8,277 nt of DNA. Origin: Bryobacterales bacterium (GTDB lineage Bacteria; Acidobacteriota; Terriglobia; Bryobacterales; Bryobacteraceae). This document shows, one piece after another, positions 1 to 5,831 of this stretch (positions are counted from its first letter, which is position 1; each line of letters starts with the position of its first letter). Where the stretch lies: contig JAUZEU010000335.1 of NCBI GenBank assembly GCA_030838885.1, positions 1 to 8,277 of the forward strand, read 5' to 3'. The notes under the pieces were generated by a model. The model was given only the letters and a program-made list of their open reading frames with translations. It was not told where the DNA came from and did not search any database. A program made the translations under genes and the position numbers.

Positions 1-1
1 T

Positions 2-1570
2 CCTCTGACGCTTGCGTACGTGGTCGTGGTGCAGCGCGCGCTGGACGTTCGGCTGCTGCTGCGCATGGGAACCAAATACATCCTTGCCCGGACCACCCTG
101 CTGATCGTTCAGTTCTCCATCCTGGCAATCGTCCTGTTGCAGTTCCTCATCCCCCTGCTGCAGCGCCATAACGGGCGCATGCTCAGCATTGCTCTTCCCA
201 TTTTCTTTGCAGTGCTGATACTCCGGGTTCATTTCGTCAAGCGAAGCATCTGGGTCCGCCTGCAGGAACGCATTGACAGGCGATTCTTCCGCGAGGCCTA
301 CAACGCCGAAGCCATCCTTACCGAACTCTCGGAAAGCGTCCGGGGCATTACCGATCCGGACACCTTGCTGGAAGCGGTTTCCACGCGTGTTTCAGGCGTG
401 CTCCACGTTCAGAAAATGGCGGTGCTGCTCCGGCAGGACGGCAAGTTCCGCGTGCATCGCATTCAGGGTGCTGGCAAATCCGGGTTCGACGCGGGTGGCG
501 GTCTTATGCTGGAGGACCAGTCGACGCCCGTCCGTCACCTCGTCAAAACCAGCGTGCCCGCGGTGCTCTACCGCGACCGGCCCGAAGAGTGGTATTTGGA
601 CGCTTCGTCCACGGAGCGCCGCGCTCTGGATGAACTCAATGCGGAAGTACTCTTGCCTTTGGCCGGACGCAACAAACTGATGGGAGTTATGGTGCTGGGT
701 CCGAAGCTCTCCGAGGAAGCCTACTCGCAAACCGACCTTCGTCTGCTCGCCTCAGTAGGCGCGCAGGTCGGGCTCGGCCTTGAGATCAACTACCTCGCGC
801 ACTCCCTGGCACAGGAAGCCGCGCGCGGCGAGCGCATGGCTCGCGAGGTGGAGATCGCGAGGGAGGTCCAGCAGCGGCTGTTCCCGCAGACCATCCCTGC
901 CATTCCGGGGCTGGACCTCGCAGGGCATTGCCGGCCGGCACTTGCGGTAGGCGGCGATTACTACGACATGATCGAACTGGAAGATGGCCGGCTGGCGCTC
1001 GCCATCGGCGACGTGTCGGGGAAGGGAATTGGCGCGGCCCTTCTGATGGCCAGTCTCCGCGCTTCTCTCCGAGGTATGACGGACAGCGCCTCCCACAATC
1101 TCGCGCGCATGATTCGCAAACTGAACCAGCTGGTCTACGAGTCTTCCACCTCGAACCGCTATGCCACGTTTTTCTTCGGCATCTATGATCCGGCGGCTGG
1201 TGAGCTCCGGTACGTGAATGGCGGCCACAACGCTCCCATGGTGATCCGCGCGGCCGAAGTAGTGCGGCTGGAGGCGACTGGTCCCGTGGTCGGCTTGCTC
1301 AAAGACGTGCAGTTCGAAGAGCGGATGATATCCATCGGGCCAGGAGATCTGTTCATCGGCTACACCGACGGAATCAGCGAAGCGATGACCGTGGACGACG
1401 AAGAGTGGGGCGACGAGCGAATGCTGGCTACTGCGCAACTGGTGCGGACCAGCCCGGCGAAGAATATTATCGAAGCGCTGTTCCAGGGCGCCGACGACTT
1501 CGCCGCGGGTGCGCCTCAGTACGACGATATGACGCTGCTGATCTTTAAATGCGCTTTCCAGTGCGCCTAA
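2..1570 (+). CDS. Membrane-anchored GAF + PP2C/SpoIIE (RsbU-like) serine phosphatase, 5' partial
   Basis: This is a probable serine/threonine phosphatase of the RsbU/SpoIIE (PP2C) class. In this class the enzyme usually dephosphorylates an anti-sigma-factor antagonist in response to a sensed signal. The frame is open to the window edge (P-L-T-L-A-Y before the GTG at 20), so the gene begins upstream and GTG 20 is not a convincing start. Counting the first full codon as 1, there are two hydrophobic helices (about 31-50 and 61-78), then a linker with DRRFFREAYNAEAIL and a GAF-like sensor (about 111-266). A coiled-coil-like linker containing REVEIAREVQQRLFP leads to the PP2C domain (about 298-518). 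The metal-binding aspartates are intact: GGDYYD (D319), IGDVSGKG (D337), YTDG (D456) and YDDMTLL (D508/D509), so the catalytic domain looks functional. The ligand of the GAF domain and the substrate cannot be read. No anti-sigma or antagonist gene is visible in the window. It converges on the permease gene with a 4-base gap. Confidence 0.92.
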   Translation, partial: PLTLAYVVVVQRALDVRLLLRMGTKYILARTTLLIVQFSILAIVLLQFLIPLLQRHNGRMLSIALPIFFAVLILRVHFVKRSIWVRLQERIDRRFFREAYNAEAILTELSESVRGITDPDTLLEAVSTRVSGVLHVQKMAVLLRQDGKFRVHRIQGAGKSGFDAGGGLMLEDQSTPVRHLVKTSVPAVLYRDRPEEWYLDASSTERRALDELNAEVLLPLAGRNKLMGVMVLGPKLSEEAYSQTDLRLLASVGAQVGLGLEINYLAHSLAQEAARGERMAREVEIAREVQQRLFPQTIPAIPGLDLAGHCRPALAVGGDYYDMIELEDGRLALAIGDVSGKGIGAALLMASLRASLRGMTDSASHNLARMIRKLNQLVYESSTSNRYATFFFGIYDPAAGELRYVNGGHNAPMVIRAAEVVRLEATGPVVGLLKDVQFEERMISIGPGDLFIGYTDGISEAMTVDDEEWGDERMLATAQLVRTSPAKNIIEALFQGADDFAAGAPQYDDMTLLIFKCAFQCA

Positions 1571-1574
1571 GCCG

Positions 1575-4061
1575 TTACTCCTGCCGCAGAGCTCGCACCG
1601 GATCGATGCGCGAAGCACGCCACGCAGGGATTCCTCCCGCGACCGCTGTGGTCATCGCAAGCAGGCATGCGACGGTCGCGAACGTTCCAGGGTCATTCGG
1701 AGCGACGTTATAGAGAAGGCTCCCCACCATCCGCGTCAGAGCCAGCGCGCCCACGATACCGACCACAATGCCCGCTGCAGCCAGCTGCATACTCTGGCCC
1801 AGCACCATGCGGACCACGCTCGCCGGCCGCGCTCCCACCGCCATCCGAATACCGATCTCGCTCGTGCGCTGCACGACCATATAAGCGATGACGCCATACA
1901 CCCCGATAACCGCGAGCGTCATGCCAAGCAGCCCGAAGACCCCGAACAGCGCGGCGGCCATGCGCGGCGGCCAGAGCGCCTGCCCGATCACCTGCTTCAC
2001 GGTGCCCGGATTCAGCAGCGCAAGTTCAGAATTCAAGGTTTGGGCTGCGGCGAGCACAGCGGGAATCGAACTCTCGGGCGGCCCTGCCGTCCGCACGTAA
2101 AGCACCGCGGTGGGCTGATAGACCTGATCGAAAGGCATCCACGCGACGGGCTGCGGCGCTTCCCCGATAGAAAAGATCGCATGGTCTTTCACCACTCCCA
2201 CCACCTCGACCAGATCTGGAGCGGTGGCAAAGTGGAAGCGTTTGCCGATCGCCCGCTGGCCCGGCCACATCCGTTGCGCAAAGGCGTGGGACACGATCGT
2301 GACGCGAGTGGCGCCCGCGCGGTCGAAGTCACTGAAGTACCGCCCTTCCAGCAGAGGCACTCGCAGGGTCTCAAAATAATCTGGTGTGACGGGCGGAGTC
2401 GGGGAGAGAAAGCCGAGCCGCGAGTCGACCGGGTCGCCCTCCCGAAAGGCAGTCTGCACCAGTCCGACACCCAGCGGCCGGGAATCTGAGATGGAAACCG
2501 AGACCACGCCCGGCACGGTTCGCATCTTCGCAACCATAGCCCGCATAAAATCCCGGCCATGCTCGGGCGACATCTGCAGCGCGCCCACGTTGAAACCTGC
2601 CACGATCAGATTGTCTGTATCGAAGCCGAGGGAGGTATTCTGCGCGCTTTGCATACTTCTGACGAACAGACCCGCGCCCACCAGCGCCACCACCGCGAGC
2701 GCAATTTCACCCACCACCAGCAACTTTCGCGTTCGGGAGCGGGAACCTCCCTGCACATTGCCGCGACCCGCGGAATTGAGCAGCCGCGAGAGGTCCGGAG
2801 CGGAAGCGCGCACCACCGGCATCAGGCCGAACAGAACGCAGCTGAGCGCACTGAGACCCACGGTGAAAAAGCAAACCCATCCGTCCGGATGAAGATCGAT
2901 GGCGCTTTGAGCCAGAAAGCCGGGCCTGGCTGACCACAGCAACCGCGCCCCGGCCCAGCCAAGAGCAAGGCCAATAAGGCCACCTCCAAAGGCAAGCACA
3001 GCCGCTTCGGCCAGCAACTGCCCCATCAGACGGCCTCGCGCGGCGCCCAGAGCCACCCGAATCCCTATCTCTCGCGAGCGTCGCGCGGCGCGGGCCAGCG
3101 ACAGATTCGCGAGGTTGGCACAGGCGATCAGCAAAACAAACCCAACGGCAACGGTGAGCGCGACGGTGGCGGTCATCGTCTGGTTACGCGGCCCGAAGCC
3201 CACCGCAGCCTCCGCCAGAGAAGACTCTTCAAAGGTTCTTCCACGGTTGTCTTTCGGATAGTCGGCCTCCAGCCGGGCCGCGATCGTTTGAAGATTGGCG
3301 AGCGCCTGCTTTTCCGTCACGCCGGGCTTGAGCCGCGCAAACGTGTTCAGAAACCGGAAGCGGCGTTCGTTGTAGAGGCGCTCCAGCGGTCCGGAGAAAA
3401 ATTGTCCGTGCATCGAGAGCGGTAGCCACAAAGGTTCCGGTTGAGAGACTGTGAACGTTCCCGTAAATTCCGGCGGCGCCACCCCGATGACCGTCCACGC
3501 CAAAGAATTCAGATTGACCGTGCGGCCCACCGCCGCATTCGCGCTTCCGAAGAGGCGCTCCGCCAGACCGTAACTGAGCACGGTCTCCGGCCTGGGGGAT
3601 CCTGTCAGATCGGAGGCGTACGGATCGAATCCCCGACCTGCCACAGGCCGCACACCCAGCACATCGAAGTAATTGGCCGTTACTGCAAACGCGGCTTGCT
3701 GGGCCGGCTTTCCAAAGCCGGTCAGCGTGACACCTGTCTGAGCAAACGCACCCACGCCGTTGAACACGCCATTTTGAGTTTGAAGATCCCGAATGTTCGG
3801 CAGGGAAATCCCGGAGCGATTCAGGTTTGCCAAAGCAGACTTCGTGGCGTGGTCCACCGTGTACAGTTCCAGAATGCCCGCCGGATCCCTCACCGGCAGC
3901 GAATGCAGGAACACCGCATTCGTGATGGTGAAAATGGCTGTATTCGCCCCGATCCCGAGCCCCAGTGAGAAGAGAGCTGCCGCCGTGTAACCTGGGCTGC
4001 GACGCAACGTCCGAAGAGAGTAGCTGAACGTGCTGAGGAGGTCCTGTAGTAAAGTGCCCAT
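1575..4061 (-). CDS. ADOP-type duplicated FtsX/MacB-like ABC permease
   Basis: This is an inner-membrane permease of the acidobacterial duplicated orphan permease family, built as two MacB-periplasmic-domain + FtsX units in one chain. Numbering from the ATG at 4061 (828 residues): an N-terminal amphipathic start (MGTLLQDL) and helix 1 with LGLGIGANTAIF (about 26-47), then a periplasmic MacB-like region. The first FtsX block lies at about 292-395 and contains LARAARRSREIGIRVALGA. A central helix (VVGEIALAVVALVGAGLFV, about 445-465) precedes a second periplasmic region, and the second FtsX block (about 695-828) contains VVQRTSEIGIRMAVGA. The near-identical EIGIR(V/M)A(L/V)GA motifs show the internal duplication. 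No ABC ATPase gene adjoins it, as is usual for the family; transport substrate and mechanism are unknown. A TTG at 4076 would add five residues (M-R-L-R-R), bounded by an in-frame TGA. I prefer the ATG because family members typically begin MG-x-LL-x-DL. An AAGG lies just upstream of this ATG at short (3-base) spacing, so the start is not certain. Confidence 0.93.
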   Translation of the reverse strand: MGTLLQDLLSTFSYSLRTLRRSPGYTAAALFSLGLGIGANTAIFTITNAVFLHSLPVRDPAGILELYTVDHATKSALANLNRSGISLPNIRDLQTQNGVFNGVGAFAQTGVTLTGFGKPAQQAAFAVTANYFDVLGVRPVAGRGFDPYASDLTGSPRPETVLSYGLAERLFGSANAAVGRTVNLNSLAWTVIGVAPPEFTGTFTVSQPEPLWLPLSMHGQFFSGPLERLYNERRFRFLNTFARLKPGVTEKQALANLQTIAARLEADYPKDNRGRTFEESSLAEAAVGFGPRNQTMTATVALTVAVGFVLLIACANLANLSLARAARRSREIGIRVALGAARGRLMGQLLAEAAVLAFGGGLIGLALGWAGARLLWSARPGFLAQSAIDLHPDGWVCFFTVGLSALSCVLFGLMPVVRASAPDLSRLLNSAGRGNVQGGSRSRTRKLLVVGEIALAVVALVGAGLFVRSMQSAQNTSLGFDTDNLIVAGFNVGALQMSPEHGRDFMRAMVAKMRTVPGVVSVSISDSRPLGVGLVQTAFREGDPVDSRLGFLSPTPPVTPDYFETLRVPLLEGRYFSDFDRAGATRVTIVSHAFAQRMWPGQRAIGKRFHFATAPDLVEVVGVVKDHAIFSIGEAPQPVAWMPFDQVYQPTAVLYVRTAGPPESSIPAVLAAAQTLNSELALLNPGTVKQVIGQALWPPRMAAALFGVFGLLGMTLAVIGVYGVIAYMVVQRTSEIGIRMAVGARPASVVRMVLGQSMQLAAAGIVVGIVGALALTRMVGSLLYNVAPNDPGTFATVACLLAMTTAVAGGIPAWRASRIDPVRALRQE

Positions 4062-4087
4062 TCGCCTTAGACGCAAGTACCCCGGCG

Positions 4088-4114
4088 ATTGTCACGATAG
4101 CTTAGACTGTCAAT
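4088..4114. repeat. Imperfect inverted repeat upstream of the permease gene
   Basis: ATTGTCA (4088-4094) and TGTCAAT (4108-4114) form an inverted repeat with six of seven positions matching and centres 20 bases apart, about two helical turns. The right arm read on the minus strand contains a perfect TTGACA -35-like hexamer (4113-4108), but no good -10 lies 16-18 bases beyond it. It could be an operator or promoter element for the permease; this is speculative. Confidence 0.3.
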
Positions 4115-4149
4115 AACCGGGGTTGCGCGGCGGCGTTTGCGGTCGGACG

Positions 4150-4272
4150 ATGAATTGAATCAGAAAAATACGGACTCCTGCCGTTATCGTAATTGCAGTA
4201 GTTGTGCTAATATTCATTCCGAGCTTCGTCCGGATTTGGTCTAAACGCGGGCTGCGAAAATCACATGTATAA
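4150..4272 (+). other. Possible broken or non-canonically initiated one-helix micro-ORF
   Basis: ATG at 4150 is followed by AAT and then TGA (4156-4158). The same frame then stays open for 37 codons, from ATC 4159 to the TAA at 4270-4272. The encoded peptide reads as a short basic start (I-R-K-I-R-T), a strong hydrophobic core (PAVIVIAVVVLIFIPSFV) and a basic tail (RIWSKRGLRKSHV), which is the layout of a single-pass membrane peptide. There is no ATG, GTG or TTG between the TGA and the hydrophobic core, so ordinary initiation would fail. It could be a decayed gene, a small gene with an ATA/ATC start, or a chance frame. I do not recognise a family. Confidence 0.22.
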
Positions 4273-4273
4273 T
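4268..4273 (+). promoter_or_regulatory. Candidate -10 box (TATAAT) upstream of the response regulator
   Basis: This is a perfect TATAAT in an otherwise GC-rich genome, directly preceded by TG. It lies about 147 bases upstream of the response-regulator start and would leave a leader of roughly 140 bases. No convincing -35 hexamer is found 16-18 bases upstream, so this is a candidate only. It overlaps the stop codon of the possible micro-ORF. Confidence 0.3.
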
Positions 4274-4407
4274 CAGCGGTTTGGGAACAGACTCGGCCAT
4301 ATTCAAACCATGGGGACAGGTCCTCGGTCTCCCGTCGCGGAAGCAATAAGCGATTCATCCGTGCTCGTACTTTTTTGCGTTTCTCTGATGCCGTCAGCAT
4401 CTGTCTG

Positions 4408-4414
4408 AAAGGAG
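4408..4414 (+). promoter_or_regulatory. Shine-Dalgarno fixing the response-regulator start
   Basis: AAAGGAG sits five bases before the ATG at 4420. It is the best ribosome-binding site in the window. It decides for the 145-residue product beginning MNSDSRKAQ over an in-frame start further upstream, which would add 15 residues with no receiver-domain character. Confidence 0.8.
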
Positions 4415-4419
4415 CAGGA

Positions 4420-4857
4420 ATGAACTCAGATAGCAGGAAAGCGCAAATCCTGGTGGTAGAAGACAATCCCGCAGACGTGGAACTGCTTCGACTCGCTCTC
4501 GCGACCGCCGAACTGGATCACGATTTAACAGTGATCACCGATGGCGGCGAAGCGCTAGCCTTCGCGGAACGAAAGGGCAAATACTCCACTGCCCAAACCC
4601 CTGATCTCGCCATTCTCGATCTGAACCTGCCCAAGAACGGTGGACTTGAGATCCTGGCCGCCATGCGCCGGAACCCTGCCTTCGATTCCGTTGCGATAAC
4701 CATCCTGAGTTCATCTTCGTGGCTGCGCGAACGCGAGCGCATGGGAGCCCTGCGAGTGGAGCGCTTCATCACTAAGCCCTATGATCTGGATGAATACATG
4801 CAAATCGGTTTGATTCTGAAGCAGATGCTCTGCGAAGTAGCTCAAGCCGGGGCCTGA
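4420..4857 (+). CDS. Single-domain response regulator (CheY-like receiver, Rcp1 type)
   Basis: This is a stand-alone phosphoacceptor receiver domain of 145 residues with no output domain. Such proteins pass phosphate between histidine kinases and other partners or act by protein contact. The acidic pocket is E14/D15 in ILVVEDN, the phosphoacceptor is D67 in LAILDLNLPKNGG, the switch Ser is S97 in ITILSSSS, and the conserved Lys is K119 in FITKPYD. The NPADVELLRLAL start and the DLNLPKNGG-LEIL signature are typical of the Rcp1-like subfamily, whose members often pair with phytochrome or other hybrid kinases. No kinase gene adjoins it here, so it appears to be an orphan regulator whose partner lies elsewhere. 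All key residues are present, so it should be phosphorylatable. The start is set by AAAGGAG five bases upstream. Confidence 0.95.
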   Translation: MNSDSRKAQILVVEDNPADVELLRLALATAELDHDLTVITDGGEALAFAERKGKYSTAQTPDLAILDLNLPKNGGLEILAAMRRNPAFDSVAITILSSSSWLRERERMGALRVERFITKPYDLDEYMQIGLILKQMLCEVAQAGA

Positions 4858-4876
4858 GGCTTCAACACCTCACGAA

Positions 4877-5023
4877 TCACATCTGCCAGGCTGGAACCGG
4901 TTCGCCGAGCGGAACATCCTCATTAGGTTCCGGTTCGTCCGGACCCGGTCCAGGCGGCGGGTAAATCGGGTCGGGATCCTGCGGCGGCAACTCGGGTCCC
5001 TCTGAGGTAAGAATTTCAGTCAT
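4877..5023 (-). CDS. Small proline-rich acidic protein, 48 residues, unknown function
   Basis: This is an ATG-started frame of 48 codons ending in TGA, lying between the response regulator (19-base gap, convergent) and the SDR gene (50-base gap, divergent). The product begins MTEILTSEGPELPPQDPDP and ends GEPVPAWQM. By my count 15 of 48 residues are Pro and 11 are Asp/Glu, with no Lys or Arg, so it should be an extended, strongly anionic, disordered polypeptide. There is no signal peptide and no membrane segment. The non-random composition and its fit in an otherwise empty gap support a real gene. The lack of a clear Shine-Dalgarno upstream of 5023 argues for caution. I do not recognise a named family. 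Short Pro/Asp/Glu-rich proteins are found in many bacteria without known function. The opposite strand of this gap has no comparable frame. Confidence 0.6.
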   Translation of the reverse strand: MTEILTSEGPELPPQDPDPIYPPPGPGPDEPEPNEDVPLGEPVPAWQM

Positions 5024-5073
5024 GGGCTACCAGTAAGCAATCCCACCACCAAGCCCGGTTTAAGCTAGCCAGT

Positions 5074-5826
5074 ATGAACCTACAAGGAAAGATTTGCCTC
5101 GTCACGGGCGGTGTTCGTGGCATCGGCGCGGCCACAGCCATGCGACTGGCGCGGGCCGGCGCCGACCTCGCTTTACAAAGCCGCGATGCGAATTCTTCGG
5201 CGGCGCTGGAACTGAAAGCTGCCATTGAAGCGCTGGGCCGCCGCTGCATCTCAATTGCTGCGGACATGGCAGTTCCCGCCGACGCGACCCGCACGGTTCA
5301 GGAAACGCTCGACGGCTTGGGTGGGATCGACGTGCTGGTGCACAACGCAGGCGCTGCGGCTCCGGGCGCCTTTCTGCAGGTCTCCGAAGAGGTCTGGTAT
5401 CACGCGTTCAATGTCCACGTACATGCCGCGTTTCACCTCTGCCGCGCCGCTGTGCCCCACATGACGCCGAAGAAGGAAGGCGCCATCGTGCTGATGGGTT
5501 CTACTGCGGGGCACCGAGGCGTGCTTGGCGCTGCCGCCTACTCCATCGTGAAGGGCGCCATTCCGCAGTTCACGCGGGTGCTGGCGCGCGAACTGGCAGA
5601 CCACAACATTCGCGTGAACTGCGTGTCGCCGGGTGTGGTCCGAACCCGCTTCCAAGACATGCTCACGGAAGCTCAGGTGAAGAACAATCTGGAAAACCGC
5701 ATCCCCCTGCACCGCGAAGGCACGTCCGATGAGATCGCGCAGGTAATCGAGGTGCTTGCGACCAACGACTTCATGACCGGATCCGACGTGGTTGTGGATG
5801 GCGGCCTTACCATGCGAATGGCCTGA
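5074..5826 (+). CDS. Short-chain dehydrogenase/reductase (SDR, FabG-like)
   Basis: This is a classical SDR oxidoreductase of 250 residues, the usual family length, acting on an unknown alcohol/carbonyl substrate in the cytoplasm. The Rossmann cofactor motif is TGGVRGIG (residues 11-18). The basic residue after strand beta-2 (LQSRD, R37) favours NADP(H) over NAD(H). NAG at 91-93 stabilises the fold. The catalytic tetrad is N113, S143 (VLMGSTAG), Y156 and K160 (YSIVK). The C-terminal GSDVVVDGG is the standard FabG-like ending. It resembles 3-oxoacyl-ACP reductase/FabG-like enzymes, but sequence alone cannot distinguish fatty-acid, sugar or secondary-metabolite substrates. No acyl carrier or pathway partner lies nearby. 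The gene is alone on its strand, diverges from the small proline-rich gene and converges on the arsB-like gene with a 5-base gap. No clear Shine-Dalgarno is visible before the ATG. Confidence 0.94.
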   Translation: MNLQGKICLVTGGVRGIGAATAMRLARAGADLALQSRDANSSAALELKAAIEALGRRCISIAADMAVPADATRTVQETLDGLGGIDVLVHNAGAAAPGAFLQVSEEVWYHAFNVHVHAAFHLCRAAVPHMTPKKEGAIVLMGSTAGHRGVLGAAAYSIVKGAIPQFTRVLARELADHNIRVNCVSPGVVRTRFQDMLTEAQVKNNLENRIPLHREGTSDEIAQVIEVLATNDFMTGSDVVVDGGLTMRMA

Positions 5827-5831
5827 CCTTT

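Larger units (their letters stand above)
4062..4419. other. Intergenic region between divergent permease and response-regulator genes
   Basis: This 358-base stretch has no well-supported gene. Its middle (about 4150-4280) is visibly more AT-rich than the flanking coding DNA. It contains an imperfect inverted repeat near the permease start (4088-4114), a TGA-interrupted one-helix micro-ORF (4150-4272) and a perfect TATAAT (4268-4273). It also contains a degenerate pair GGGAACAG-ACTCGG / GGGGACAGGTCCTCGG (4283-4327), a small hairpin GATGC-CGTCA-GCATC (4387-4401) and the Shine-Dalgarno of the response regulator. Because the flanking genes diverge, promoters for both should lie here. Confidence 0.7.

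Noticed and set aside
752..1618. Long minus-strand frame (288 codons) opposite the phosphatase
   Set aside because: It is antisense to conserved PP2C motifs and has the His/Arg-rich composition typical of shadow frames in high-GC DNA.
4062..4076. TTG start for the permease adding M-R-L-R-R
   Set aside because: The ATG at 4061 gives the usual family N-terminus; the TTG is possible but weaker.
3229..4095. Alternative minus-strand frame (288 codons) within the permease gene
   Set aside because: It overlaps the N-terminal half of the permease in another frame and has no recognisable motifs.
4110..4466. Minus-strand 118-codon open frame across the intergenic region
   Set aside because: It runs into the response-regulator coding region antisense, and its product has low-complexity, family-less sequence. 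Its C-terminal hydrophobic part is the complement of the plus-strand micro-ORF.
4844..4862. AAGCC...GGCTT stem at the end of the response regulator as a terminator
   Set aside because: The stem is only five base pairs with a nine-base loop and has no T-run after it.
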